Below, piece by piece: positions 39,989 to 48,680 of a stretch of DNA of 48,680 bases. Positions within the stretch are counted from its first letter, which is position 1; every line of letters starts with the position of its first letter. The DNA is taken from positions 1 through 48,680 of the forward strand of contig NZ_JAGGQW010000075.1 of NCBI RefSeq assembly GCF_018613065.1. The letters run 5' to 3'. The notes under the pieces were generated by a model, which was given only the letters and a program-made list of their open reading frames with translations, did no database searches and was not told where the DNA came from. The DNA comes from Bacillus sp. ISL-7. Lineage in GTDB: Bacteria; Bacillota; Bacilli; Bacillales_B; DSM-18226. The position numbers and the translations under genes were made by a program.

Positions 39989-41035
39989 ATGAAGAAGGTC
40001 ATTCATTTTTTAACTAGTGATATATATTCAGGGGCGGAAAATGTAGCTTGTCAGATTATCCATTCCTTTGAAAACGAATTTGACATGTACTATGTATCAC
40101 CACCTGGGCCAATTAAGACAATCGTACAATCGAAAGGAATTAAGTATATTCCAATTGAAGAAATTTCTGTACGCGGCTTTAAGCAAATTATTAAAAAATA
40201 CAAGCCGGATGTGATTCATGCCCATGATATTAGAGCCAGTGTTTTTGCATCTTTAGTGTCAGGTGATATCCCAGTAATATCTCATGTACATTGCAAATTC
40301 ACAGATATGTCGAGATTATCACTCAAATCCTTACTATATAGAATATCCATACCAAAATATAAGAACATCATTGCGGTATCTAATAGTGCCCTTGATGAGT
40401 ACTATTTTCGAAAAGCATTATCCAAAAAATGTACAGTATTGTACAATGTCGTCGATAAAAATGAGCTATATCAACGAGTTCAGCAGGATCCGAATCAGTA
40501 TGATTTTGATATTGTTTTTATTGGTAGACTAGCAGAACAAAAAAACCCATTAAGGCTATTAGAAGTATTCAAAATGGTAGCAGAACAAAACCCGGATCTT
40601 AAATTTGGTATTGTCGGTGATGGGGCCATTAGAGATGAGATGGAAGCGCTGGTCCAAAAAAGCAGCTTAACCGATAAGGTAACATTTATGGGCTTTATGG
40701 ATAATCCTTCTAAATTGTTAAGTCAAGCAAAGGTTATGCTAATGACTTCTCATTTTGAAGGGACTCCAATGGCAGCACTAGAAGCCATGCTTTTAGCTGT
40801 CCCGCTTGTCTCAACACCTGTTGATGGGCTGAAAGACATCGTGAAGAATGACTTTAATGGATATACTTCTAATGATAACAAGGAGTTATCAGAGCATTTG
40901 TTATCCATTTGTTCTGACCATGAAAAATGGAAAGGATTATCTACGAACGCCTTAGAATACGCACTAGATTATAACAATATGGATCACTATAAAAATAAAA
41001 TAAGCGAAATATATGAAAGTTGTTTGGATAGATAA
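39989..41035 (+). CDS. Glycosyltransferase family 4
   Basis: 348 residues, GT-B fold. N-terminal VIHFLTSDIYSGAENVACQI, acceptor region KPDVIHAHDIRASVFASLV, then FIGRLAEQKNPLRLLEVFKM and the donor motif SHFEGTPMAALEAMLLAVPL. It acts in repeat-unit assembly; donor and acceptor cannot be predicted. The upstream site is poor (CTTGGTGAATAGTTT), so translation may depend on the previous gene. Confidence 0.85.
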   Translation: MKKVIHFLTSDIYSGAENVACQIIHSFENEFDMYYVSPPGPIKTIVQSKGIKYIPIEEISVRGFKQIIKKYKPDVIHAHDIRASVFASLVSGDIPVISHVHCKFTDMSRLSLKSLLYRISIPKYKNIIAVSNSALDEYYFRKALSKKCTVLYNVVDKNELYQRVQQDPNQYDFDIVFIGRLAEQKNPLRLLEVFKMVAEQNPDLKFGIVGDGAIRDEMEALVQKSSLTDKVTFMGFMDNPSKLLSQAKVMLMTSHFEGTPMAALEAMLLAVPLVSTPVDGLKDIVKNDFNGYTSNDNKELSEHLLSICSDHEKWKGLSTNALEYALDYNNMDHYKNKISEIYESCLDR

Positions 41036-41060
41036 ATTCTAGTATATAAGGAGACCGATT

Positions 41061-41600
41061 ATGAATTTATTATTCTTACTAAAAGATAAAAGTCCTTTTA
41101 CTTCAGGTAAGAAGAGAGCCGAAATGTACAGAGATAAACTGGCTAAGATGGGGAACAATTGTGAAGTGTTTTATAAAGTAAGTTTTGGCTCTGAGCCGTA
41201 CCTAATTGAGCTAGGTGACAATGTGAGAATTACGCAAGGGGTTAAATTTATTACCCATGATGGTGGTATATATGTTCTGAGAAACTTAGGGTTGTGTAAT
41301 CCAAATGGAGCAATATACGGGAAAATCAAAGTAGGTAGTAATACGTTCATAGGAAACGATGTCATCATTCTTCCTGGTGTTGAAATTGGAGAGAATTGCG
41401 TGATTGGTGCTGGTAGTGTTGTATCACGTTCCATACCAGCTTATAGTGTGGCCGTTGGTACCCCTGCAAAAGTAGTGCGTATTATTAACGAATATTATGA
41501 GAAAAACAAAGAATTAATTATCGACACATTAAATATCACAAATGAAAATAAAAAATCAACTTTGATCAATTTGGACGAAAATAAGTTTGTAAAAAAGTGA
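41061..41600 (+). CDS. Hexapeptide-repeat acyltransferase (LbH)
   Basis: 179 residues. A left-handed beta-helix with hexapeptide turns ([50 protein letters not shown]) and the typical [14 protein letters not shown] end. It acetylates a sugar hydroxyl or amine with acetyl-CoA; likely trimeric and cytoplasmic. TAAGGAGACC is well placed. It could be the EpsM-equivalent for the aminosugar. The stop overlaps the next start. Confidence 0.87.
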   Translation: MNLLFLLKDKSPFTSGKKRAEMYRDKLAKMGNNCEVFYKVSFGSEPYLIELGDNVRITQGVKFITHDGGIYVLRNLGLCNPNGAIYGKIKVGSNTFIGNDVIILPGVEIGENCVIGAGSVVSRSIPAYSVAVGTPAKVVRIINEYYEKNKELIIDTLNITNENKKSTLINLDENKFVKK

Positions 41601-42865
41601 GAGATATACAAATGTTGTCAATAATAAAAAGAATGAAATTAGGGTCTATCTGGAATTTTGGATTATTTTCGATACTCCAGCTATCAATACAAGGATTAAA
41701 CTTGGTTATTAATATATTACTAACCAGAAAAATAAGTGTTCATGAGTTTGGAACTTATTCGATTATTTTAACAATTTTAGGGATTGTTTCGACCTTAGGT
41801 TTTTCTTGGTCGGCCTCCATTCTAACGTTTCACGGTAGTAAAGAAATTGCAGATCAAGGCAATATGAGAAAAACCATTCAAGCCAGAAATCTTCTCTTAT
41901 TGATAAGTGTAACGATTACATCAATCCTATTTGTTATCTTTAATCGTCAAATAAATGATTATGTTGGTTACAGTTACTCGCTATTAATATTTGTATGGGT
42001 GATCGTAAGAGGCATTCAAGAAAATTTCTCCTTTTATTTTATTGCACGAGAAAAGAAGATCGTTTCATCCTTGCTGGGTTTTCTACCTAAAATAATAACG
42101 GTGTTAGCACTATTAGTAGCAAATGTTGATTTATTAGATGTGTTGTATATAAGTGTAGCAAGTGAAGCCCTATCACTTATTTTGTTAGTTTATATCAATA
42201 AGGAAGACTTTAGAAAAGCAGATTTAGATAAAGAATATTTCCTAGAGGTTTTAAAATTTGGATTATGGCAATTGTTTGGTTCCATGGCGATCTATGTAAC
42301 GAATTTTGGAGATAATTTTGTGATTAAGTACTTTTTGAATTCCAAGGAAGTTGGGATCTATAACGCAGCTTATAAGTTATTTGCGGGTATTTACTTAATG
42401 TCTAATATTATTTCCTCGTTCTTTGTCGCCAAAATCGTAAAATATTTTCAATCAAACGACAAGAGGAAAGTGAAGGAATTCTTTTTCAATACGAGAATCT
42501 TATTCTTTTCTATTATCGTATTGGTTCACATAATATGTATTTTATTAGCAAAACCTATTTTTATCTTTGTTTATCCTAATGAATATATGGAGTCTGTTAA
42601 AATATTCCAAGTGCTATTAATAGCTAGTATTTGCCGATACTGGACAGTATTCGAAATGCTTTATTTTAACATTAATAAGATGTACCACGTTCAGCAAATA
42701 TTAAATATATTATCGGCGGGATTGAATATTTTACTAGATATTGTCTTGGTTCCGATCTATGGAATACTTGGTGCAGCTATTGCAACAACTGTATCGATTG
42801 TTTTGGTTTCCATTATTTCTTTTTGGATTTGTGAACCAAAAATATTGAAATTTGTTAGGGAATAA
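41597..42865 (+). CDS. Wzx-type oligosaccharide flippase (MATE/MOP superfamily)
   Basis: 422 residues, 12-14 membrane helices; MOP superfamily features include [40 protein letters not shown] and [19 protein letters not shown]. It flips the undecaprenyl-linked repeat unit to the outer face. The GTG at 41597 overlaps the upstream stop; the ATG at 41612 is an alternative start. AT-rich relative to the start of the operon, as usual for flippase and polymerase genes. Confidence 0.88.
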   Translation: MRDIQMLSIIKRMKLGSIWNFGLFSILQLSIQGLNLVINILLTRKISVHEFGTYSIILTILGIVSTLGFSWSASILTFHGSKEIADQGNMRKTIQARNLLLLISVTITSILFVIFNRQINDYVGYSYSLLIFVWVIVRGIQENFSFYFIAREKKIVSSLLGFLPKIITVLALLVANVDLLDVLYISVASEALSLILLVYINKEDFRKADLDKEYFLEVLKFGLWQLFGSMAIYVTNFGDNFVIKYFLNSKEVGIYNAAYKLFAGIYLMSNIISSFFVAKIVKYFQSNDKRKVKEFFFNTRILFFSIIVLVHIICILLAKPIFIFVYPNEYMESVKIFQVLLIASICRYWTVFEMLYFNINKMYHVQQILNILSAGLNILLDIVLVPIYGILGAAIATTVSIVLVSIISFWICEPKILKFVRE

Positions 42866-42876
42866 GGAGTTTATGT

Positions 42877-44064
42877 ATGAAGAAAAATTTAGCGATTATC
42901 ATAACAAAGTTGGAAGGCGGCGGTGCCGAAAGAATGGCATCAAACCTTTCCCAAATATTAGTACAGGACTACAATGTTTTTTTGATTGTTTTTGACACGA
43001 CCAATTTGGTGTATCCCTATAAGGGCAAGTTAATGGATGTGAATATCCATCCAAGTAATCATGTTTTCATGAAAGTCGTAAACTTCCTAAGACGAGTAAA
43101 AAAGATTAGAAAAATGAAAAAAGATTACCAGATCGATTTTTCTATTAGCCTGCTCGATGGTCCTAATCTAGTAAATATATTGTCTAGGCAAAAGGATAAG
43201 GTGATTATTTCTGTGAGAAATAGAATGTCTTATTTTGTGAAAAATAAGCTACTGAGACTATTCTTTGGCTATATCTATAATAAAGCCGATACAGTTGTTT
43301 CCCTTTCTAAAATGGTGGAGCTTGACTTAGAAGAGCATTTTTCAATCAATAAAAATAGAATGCAAACTATCTATAACAACTGTGAAATTGAGCAGATAAA
43401 GAGACTAGCTAATGAATCGGTAGAAGATGAGTATAAGGACCTATTCGAGAATCATGATGTAATTATTAGTGTAGGAAGACTAGAACACCAAAAAGGGCAA
43501 TGGCATCTAATTAGAGCGTTTAAAGAAGTGAAAAAAGATAATCCAAAGGCGAAACTACTAATCTTTGGAAAAGGATCTTTAGAATCCTATCTGAAAAACC
43601 TTGCAGTAGAATTAAACATTGAAAACGACGTGATATTTGCCGGCTATGTAAGCAATACATTTAAATACGTTAAAAGAGCTAAAATGTTTGCCTTTTCGTC
43701 TTTAGTGGAAGGGTTAGGAAATGTACTCTTAGAAGCTATGGCATGTGGAGTACCGGTCATTTCTACAGATTGTGTAGCAGGGCCGCGAGAAATCATTGCT
43801 CCAAATACGAATATCTTGAATACTTCAACCAAGATGGAATTGGAGGAGTATGGGGTGTTAGTACCGGTTTGTGATGGAAATCATTATAGTGGAAATGACA
43901 GCCTCACAGATGAAGAAAGGTTACTGGCCGAGGCAATTACAACGGTATTAGCCAATGATCGTCTTCAAATAAAATATAAAGAAGCTTCCTTGCAAAGGGT
44001 AAAAGATTTCAGTTCAGACGAAATAAGAGAAAGTTGGAAAAAAGCTATAGAGATTAATGAATAG
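42877..44064 (+). CDS. Glycosyltransferase family 4
   Basis: 395 residues, GT-B fold. IITKLEGGGAERMASNLSQI at the N-terminus, then SVGRLEHQKGQWHLIRAFKE and the donor site SSLVEGLGNVLLEAMACGVP, with STDCVAGPREIIAPNTNI following, a variant seen in GT4 enzymes of the TagE/PglH-like group. It adds a sugar to the repeat unit. GGAG with 7-nt spacing before ATG. Confidence 0.87.
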   Translation: MKKNLAIIITKLEGGGAERMASNLSQILVQDYNVFLIVFDTTNLVYPYKGKLMDVNIHPSNHVFMKVVNFLRRVKKIRKMKKDYQIDFSISLLDGPNLVNILSRQKDKVIISVRNRMSYFVKNKLLRLFFGYIYNKADTVVSLSKMVELDLEEHFSINKNRMQTIYNNCEIEQIKRLANESVEDEYKDLFENHDVIISVGRLEHQKGQWHLIRAFKEVKKDNPKAKLLIFGKGSLESYLKNLAVELNIENDVIFAGYVSNTFKYVKRAKMFAFSSLVEGLGNVLLEAMACGVPVISTDCVAGPREIIAPNTNILNTSTKMELEEYGVLVPVCDGNHYSGNDSLTDEERLLAEAITTVLANDRLQIKYKEASLQRVKDFSSDEIRESWKKAIEINE

Positions 44065-44072
44065 GTGGGATT

Positions 44073-45434
44073 ATGAATTTTATTACAATTTTTTACATTA
44101 TTTTCTTCTTACTTTTACTAACAGTTTTGTTTATCTACTATTCTAAAATAAAAAAAATAGATGTATTTTTTGTGTTTACAGCTGTTTATTCAATTTATTA
44201 TTGTTTAATTCCTATAATAGTGGATACTTTTTATAGTTCTACTATTAATACTGAATATGATTATATATATTTTATAAATCAAGCAACCCTACAAAATAGG
44301 CTCTTTGCTTTATTATATTCAGTTTTAGGTTATATTTTATTCTATGTTGGTTTTAAATACACCAGTAATGTATCTAATAACTTAAAAATAGATTTTTATA
44401 AAATTGATAATATTTTCAAATTGAAACTTGGACGTGTTTTCCTGTATGCAGGTTGGTTTATGTTTATTGTTGGGGGACTTTCTTTTGGTTTTATTGTTTA
44501 CAGGCTTGGAGGAATTGGTCGTGCTTTAGAACTTGCTGATTACTTAAGAAATCCGAATGTAGACAGTACCTATTATCTGAATCAAAACATTCTTTTTTTA
44601 AAAACATTAGGTGGACTTACTTTAGGGGCTCCCTATGCTTTTTACGCAACATTTACTATAACCCAAAAGAAAATAACAAAGGTTTTATTTTACCTCGCAT
44701 TTTGTGTCGGTTTTTTATATGCCCTATTTAGTGCTGGAAAATTTGTTTTATTTACTTATATTGCAGGTTTTATTGTTCACTCTCTTTTGAAGAACAGAAA
44801 AGGAAAACTTGTGATTATTTTATTTCTAGGAATAGTAGGTATAGCTACAATACCATTTTTAGATTTCCTTTTTGGCTACTTGGCATCAGGAGGAAACAAA
44901 TTTTATGAAAATGACACATTCATTTTTAAGGATATTGTCACTCAATTTGCGTTTCCATACTCTAATTTGGTTAATATTCAAAACGTGAATGATCATTTTG
45001 GCTACCGTTGGGGTGTTGATTTAATAAACTGGATCTGGAATTCAATGCCTAATGGGTTTTTAAATCTATTTGGTCTTTCAACTACATCTGTCTTGGCAAG
45101 TAATTTAACATCTTATTATGGTTTGTTTATTAATACTACAGGAGGGACACCTGCAGATGTTTTAACATTTGTATTATCACAATTTGGACCTTTTGGCTTA
45201 TTTTTAATGTTGCTTATTGGATTTTTATTAAAAAGAATTAATGATTTGTTAAATAAATTGGATTTTGATAATTTTTTATTCTTGTATATCGCGATTCTAA
45301 TTATTCCGTATTCTTTAGTGTTTAATACCGAATTAGTCAATATTATAAAATACCGAATTAGTAATACAGTTCTATTAATAGTATTAATTATTGTTAATAG
45401 GATGGTTATTAAACGGTTTAGAAAAAACTTCTAA
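44073..45434 (+). CDS. Wzy-type oligosaccharide repeat-unit polymerase
   Basis: 453 residues, about 11-12 membrane segments, very AT-rich. It shows a long extracytoplasmic loop (DYLRNPNVDSTYYLNQNILF) and a second loop following GGNKFYENDTFIFKDIVTQF, the topology of O-antigen polymerase-type proteins. Sequence is not diagnostic, so the call rests on topology, length and its position between flippase and glycosyltransferase genes. It joins repeat units on the outer face of the membrane. Starts 8 bp after the upstream stop. Confidence 0.8.
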   Translation: MNFITIFYIIFFLLLLTVLFIYYSKIKKIDVFFVFTAVYSIYYCLIPIIVDTFYSSTINTEYDYIYFINQATLQNRLFALLYSVLGYILFYVGFKYTSNVSNNLKIDFYKIDNIFKLKLGRVFLYAGWFMFIVGGLSFGFIVYRLGGIGRALELADYLRNPNVDSTYYLNQNILFLKTLGGLTLGAPYAFYATFTITQKKITKVLFYLAFCVGFLYALFSAGKFVLFTYIAGFIVHSLLKNRKGKLVIILFLGIVGIATIPFLDFLFGYLASGGNKFYENDTFIFKDIVTQFAFPYSNLVNIQNVNDHFGYRWGVDLINWIWNSMPNGFLNLFGLSTTSVLASNLTSYYGLFINTTGGTPADVLTFVLSQFGPFGLFLMLLIGFLLKRINDLLNKLDFDNFLFLYIAILIIPYSLVFNTELVNIIKYRISNTVLLIVLIIVNRMVIKRFRKNF

Positions 45435-45455
45435 AAAAATAAGGAGGGAGTCTGA

Positions 45456-46448
45456 TTGGTACAAAAAAGAGACATAAATTTGGATATTTTACGTTTTATA
45501 GGGACATTATTAGTTATACTAGCTCATGTAGGCCCCCCGACTTTAGTTCAAAATATACGTACATTTGATGTTATAATGCTAATTGTTGTATCAGGTATGT
45601 CAATTCATAAGTCGCGATATTCAAATAATTTCCTTTCATATATATACAATAGATTTAAAAAGTTAATACTCCCTTTGTACTTAATATTGACAGTAATATT
45701 TTTAATTAATTATTTTACTTATAAAGTTTTAGGTATATCGTCTTCTGGGATTAATACAAAAAAAATAATAGAATCATACCTTTTGTTAGATGGAATTGGT
45801 TATGTATGGATTGCTAGAGTTTTTCTTATTATTTCAATAGGTACCCCTTTAATTCCTAAATTGATCAAAAACAAAAGTTTCAACCTTTTTATAGGTGAGC
45901 TAGGACTATATTATATTGCTTTTTTATCTATGTGCTGGTTAAATGGGATACTTGAATCGAGATTTATTGAATATTTTATTATTCAAACATTTCCTTATTT
46001 TATAGTTGCAATGATAGGCTATAGACTTTATATTAATAAATCTGAAGTAGTAAAGTTTTTCTCATTATCGCTTATATTACTAGTAGTTACTACATTATTT
46101 TATTTCCTTTGTGGAAAATCACTTCTACCAGATGATTATAAATATCCTCCTCAACTCTTGTATTTATCTTATGGTCTAAGTGTAACATTTGGAATATATT
46201 TGATAATTAATAAAATCCGATTATTAAAAGATATACTGAATAATAAACTAATTGTATTTGTATCGATAAATTCTTATTATATTTACCTTTTTCACATTCT
46301 TGCGATATTTATTTATAATGGAGTAAGAAAATTTATCATTATTGACCTTACTATTGAATACTTAGTAAAGTACATTTTTGTGACATCAATTTCACTATTT
46401 TTGGCATTTATCAGGGGGAAAATAATTAATAATTATATAAAAAACTAA
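45456..46448 (+). CDS. Acyltransferase-3 family membrane protein (O-acetylation)
   Basis: 330 residues, about ten membrane segments. The N-terminal [20 protein letters not shown], with the catalytic His, is the AT3 (OafA/WcjD) signature, and [10 protein letters not shown] replaces the more common S(G)xxL motif. AT3 proteins acetylate or succinylate exopolysaccharide sugars using acetyl-CoA. TTG at 45456 has AAGGAGGGAG. An acyl decoration of the polymer is predicted. Very AT-rich, consistent with a transferred region of the operon. Confidence 0.82.
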   Translation: MVQKRDINLDILRFIGTLLVILAHVGPPTLVQNIRTFDVIMLIVVSGMSIHKSRYSNNFLSYIYNRFKKLILPLYLILTVIFLINYFTYKVLGISSSGINTKKIIESYLLLDGIGYVWIARVFLIISIGTPLIPKLIKNKSFNLFIGELGLYYIAFLSMCWLNGILESRFIEYFIIQTFPYFIVAMIGYRLYINKSEVVKFFSLSLILLVVTTLFYFLCGKSLLPDDYKYPPQLLYLSYGLSVTFGIYLIINKIRLLKDILNNKLIVFVSINSYYIYLFHILAIFIYNGVRKFIIIDLTIEYLVKYIFVTSISLFLAFIRGKIINNYIKN

Positions 46449-46491
46449 AATAAACGTACTTGAAAAATTAATGCAGCGGAGATGTATTGAA

Positions 46492-47658
46492 TTGAAAATT
46501 ACAATTGCAGGAACAGGCTACGTTGGATTATCCAATGCAATTTTATTAGCCCAAAACAATGAAGTAATTGCTCTTGATATTATACAAGAAAAAGTAGATA
46601 TGATTAACCATGGAAGATCTCCTATTATTGATAGTGAGATTGAAGAATTTTTAGCTACAAAAGAATTAAATTTAACCGCAACCACGGATAATTATAAAGC
46701 ACTCAAAGATGCAGAATATGTTATCATTTCAACTCCAACAAACTATGATCCAGAAAAGAACTATTTTAATACTAGAACTGTTGAAGCGGTTATTGCCAAT
46801 GTATTATCTATAAATCCAGATGCTATAATGGTGATTAAATCAACAGTTCCTGTAGGTTATATTGAGAAGGTAAGAGAAAAGTTTGAAACTGACAATATTA
46901 TTTTTTCACCAGAGTTTTTAAGAGAAGGAAAAGCACTTTATGATAACTTGTATCCTTCAAGAATCGTAGTTGGAGAACAATCAGAACGAGCCAGAGTATT
47001 TGCTGATTTACTAGTTGAAGGTGCTTTGAAAAAAAATATAGATGTTTTGTTTACGAATTCTACTGAGGCAGAAGCTATTAAACTATTTGCTAATACTTAC
47101 CTAGCGATGCGGGTCGCTTTTTTCAATGAGCTAGATTCATACGCTGAGGTAAGAGGATTAGATACTAAACAAATCATAGACGGAGTTGGGCTCGATCCAC
47201 GAATAGGGAATCATTATAATAATCCATCCTTTGGTTATGGTGGATACTGCCTACCTAAAGATACAAAGCAGTTATTAGCCAATTACTCGGATGTTCCTAA
47301 TAATATAATGACCTCAATTGTTGATGCAAATAGAACGAGAAAAGACCACATTGCCGAAATGATTATAAAAAGGAATCCAAAGATTGTAGGTATCTATAGA
47401 CTTACCATGAAAATGGACTCAGATAACTTTAGACAGTCAGCCATTCAAGGGGTCATGAAGCGTATCAAAGCTAAGGGAATTGAAGTAGTCGTATACGAAC
47501 CAGCTCTTCATGAAGAAAAATTCTTTAATTCTAGAATAATTAAAGACTTTGAAGAGTTTAAAAAGGTTTCAGATGTAATCGTAGCAAATCGATTATCAGA
47601 TGATTTACGTGAAGTTGAGGAAAAGGTGTATACAAGGGATTTGTTTAGTAGGGATTAA
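46492..47658 (+). CDS. ugd: UDP-glucose 6-dehydrogenase
   Basis: 388 residues from TTG at 46492, preceded by GGAGATG; the frame opens at 46471, but that adds residues before the conserved [19 protein letters not shown]. The NAD loop, the catalytic Cys in [29 protein letters not shown] and the dimerisation helix are intact. It oxidises UDP-glucose to UDP-glucuronate, using the product of GalU at 34225. The length is that of the short 388-residue group. Last gene of the operon. Confidence 0.9.
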   Translation: MKITIAGTGYVGLSNAILLAQNNEVIALDIIQEKVDMINHGRSPIIDSEIEEFLATKELNLTATTDNYKALKDAEYVIISTPTNYDPEKNYFNTRTVEAVIANVLSINPDAIMVIKSTVPVGYIEKVREKFETDNIIFSPEFLREGKALYDNLYPSRIVVGEQSERARVFADLLVEGALKKNIDVLFTNSTEAEAIKLFANTYLAMRVAFFNELDSYAEVRGLDTKQIIDGVGLDPRIGNHYNNPSFGYGGYCLPKDTKQLLANYSDVPNNIMTSIVDANRTRKDHIAEMIIKRNPKIVGIYRLTMKMDSDNFRQSAIQGVMKRIKAKGIEVVVYEPALHEEKFFNSRIIKDFEEFKKVSDVIVANRLSDDLREVEEKVYTRDLFSRD

Positions 47659-47745
47659 ATCCTCATTCTGATGCCTGGTGTATTTTAATCTAGTGGTCTG
47701 TCTCCACCCGATATATGTCGAGATTTATAGAATAAGATAATAAAT

Positions 47746-47822
47746 GTAGGTATCATGTGGCCAGAACCTACGCAACTATGGATTAAGGCGAGACAAGCTC
47801 TCGTGCCAATGTGTTGCATAGC
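47746..47822 (+). ncRNA. Structured non-coding segment downstream of the eps operon
   Basis: In the gene-free 700 bp after ugd, several complementary arms are arranged as for a multi-stem RNA: GTAGGT/ACCTAC (47746-47751 with 47766-47771), GCAAC/GTTGC (47772-47776 with 47813-47817) enclosing GGCGAGA/TCTCG.GCC (47787-47793 with 47799-47807). A TTGACA follows at about 47829, so this may be a 3' UTR or a separate RNA. Class not recognised. Confidence 0.4.
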
Positions 47823-48050
47823 TAAAAGTTGACAATATAAATTCGGATTTATTGTAAGGAATTAGTAAGAATCGCAATGGTTCCTTTCTTCTTCTCAACT
47901 TTTTGCAGGGTCTCAGAAACCTGGGAGTCTGTCAAGGAAGTTCTGTAACTGCTAGACTATAATTATTCTTACGGAATCTTGGTGAGAGACTGTTTCTAGA
48001 TTGGAGACCATGGGGACTCTTATAGGGACAATTGGAAGTTTTGCGCGCAA
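47823..48050. other. Gene-free stretch, unclear
   Basis: No accepted reading frame. A TTGACA near 47829 and an AGACTATAATTATTC stretch near 47955 could be promoter parts of a small RNA ending at the terminator at 48051. A GC-richer block (GGGTCTCAGAAACCTGGGAG) may also fold. Confidence 0.3.
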
Positions 48051-48088
48051 AAAGGCACAACTAGGCTATATTTGCTAGTTGTGCCTTT
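48051..48088 (+). terminator. Strong intrinsic terminator
   Basis: Perfect 14-bp stem AAAGGCACAACTAG/CTAGTTGTGCCTTT, loop of 10 nt. It would end transcription of the 47.7-48.0 kb segment or of operon read-through. Confidence 0.75.
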
Positions 48089-48368
48089 GTTCTATACTAT
48101 GTATAAGATCTATCCCGCAAAACTTTTGATTGCCAAGAAGGATGAAGTCGCGGTTCCTGGCCTATGGGATTTCAATCTTTGCATTATCCTTAATATTCTA
48201 GTTTTTTACTAATCTCTACATAACTCCCCCTCCCCAATTAAGAGGCTTTTTTAGATCGAATTAAATTTGATTTTTTTTAGGTGATAGCCCAAAAGAAGTA
48301 GTCTTTAAGTGTGTTTTTTTCAGCTTGGGCACAGTGTTACGTCTCTCTTCATGAGAATTGAGACAACT

Positions 48369-48680
48369 TCAATGGTACTTATTAGCATCTCGGCTAACTA
48401 ATTCGATAAATGGAAGCTTTTTAAGCCAGGTAGTGACTGTTTCTGACAAACAGCCTAGTAATAGCCCTAAGGGAGTTTTAGATTGAAGATCACAAATGAG
48501 TGTGCCATAAGTATGGCCTTTGTGAAATGAAAAATCATCTAGATCTACGAAAGGGAATACTACCGATTCAATATCCGTATGGTGGAACAAAGTTAATAAT
48601 GTGTCGTGGCTTACTGGTATATGTGAAGATCTGGCTACTTTTTCAGCCGAAAGGCTGCCTGTAAACGATAAACTAGAATC
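48369..48680 (-). pseudogene. ISL3-family transposase, fragment running off the window
   Basis: On the minus strand the frame enters from the window edge as SLSAEKVARSSHIPVSHDTL, passes FHHTDIESVVFPFVDLDDFS and ends shortly after GHTYGTLICDLQSKTPLGLL and SRDANKYH. The HIPVSHDTLL, DDFSFHKGHTYGT and SRD blocks are typical of the DDE domain of ISL3 transposases. A stop right after the second acidic motif truncates the catalytic domain, so this is a remnant or a truncated copy. 48089-48368 holds no recognised feature, only a possible eroded IS tail. Confidence 0.85.

Noticed and set aside
47823..48050. A further protein gene after ugd
   Set aside because: No reading frame with a plausible start and length on either strand.

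Overview
The window looks like chromosome from an endospore-forming, low-GC Bacillaceae bacterium (Bacillus, Neobacillus, Peribacillus or a relative). The evidence is strong AGGAGG-type ribosome binding sites, TTG and GTG starts, a spore-germinant permease (GerAB type), a KinB-like sensor kinase, YhfH-, YetF- and DUF3231-family proteins, LysM/NlpC-P60 wall hydrolases, and an eps-type exopolysaccharide operon with a candidate EAR (epsC) leader RNA. No rRNA, tRNA or CRISPR array was seen.

Region 1 (about 1-24 kb) is an accessory, partly decaying zone. Many small genes, mostly on the + strand, are separated by copies of one dispersed repeat. I count about 21 full or partial copies between 1.78 and 23.6 kb, all in the same orientation, and none between 24 and 48.7 kb. 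The core runs from a CTAACGGGTGC box, through a copy-specific hairpin and a T-run, to a second CTAACG...GGTTAGT box. Copies usually start a few to about 90 bases after a stop codon, and the next gene follows within about 100 bases, so the layout resembles an integron-like cassette array. The zone also holds a frameshifted IS110-family element with a structured non-coding end, an IS1595-family fragment, a broken tyrosine recombinase, and broken or truncated SDR, ACT-domain and membrane-protein genes. An intact RCC1-repeat gene is built from seven 114-bp units.

Region 2 (15.1-17.5 kb) is a GC-rich island inside the AT-rich zone. A TetR-family regulator is divergent from an MDR-superfamily oxidoreductase, and an antibiotic-biosynthesis-monooxygenase-type protein follows. 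A TetR-like palindrome sits in the spacer of a consensus sigma-A promoter, which suggests a self-contained, recently acquired stress or detoxification module.

Region 3 (18.8-28.5 kb) is more ordinary chromosome: yetF-like DUF421, small membrane proteins, a RibD/DHFR-like reductase, a KinB-like kinase, DUF3231, two NlpC/P60 hydrolases (one with four LysM domains), two GNAT acetyltransferases, a DUF805 protein and small ORFs.

Region 4 (28.7-47.7 kb) is a complete Wzx/Wzy-type exopolysaccharide locus. A divergent SGNH-family lipid- or membrane-anchored protein flanks it. The operon runs: Wzz-like modulator, BY-kinase, PHP phosphatase, EAR RNA, EpsC-like UDP-sugar 4,6-dehydratase, GalU, DegT aminotransferase, initiating sugar transferase, GNAT, ATP-grasp ligase, glycosyltransferase, glycosyltransferase, hexapeptide acetyltransferase, Wzx flippase, glycosyltransferase, Wzy polymerase, acyltransferase-3 and UDP-glucose dehydrogenase. 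The gene set predicts a polymer built on a 4-amino-4,6-dideoxy sugar (bacillosamine or viosamine type) with a uronic acid and acyl or amino-acyl decorations. Beyond the operon lie a structured non-coding stretch ending in a strong terminator and a truncated ISL3-family transposase that runs off the window edge.
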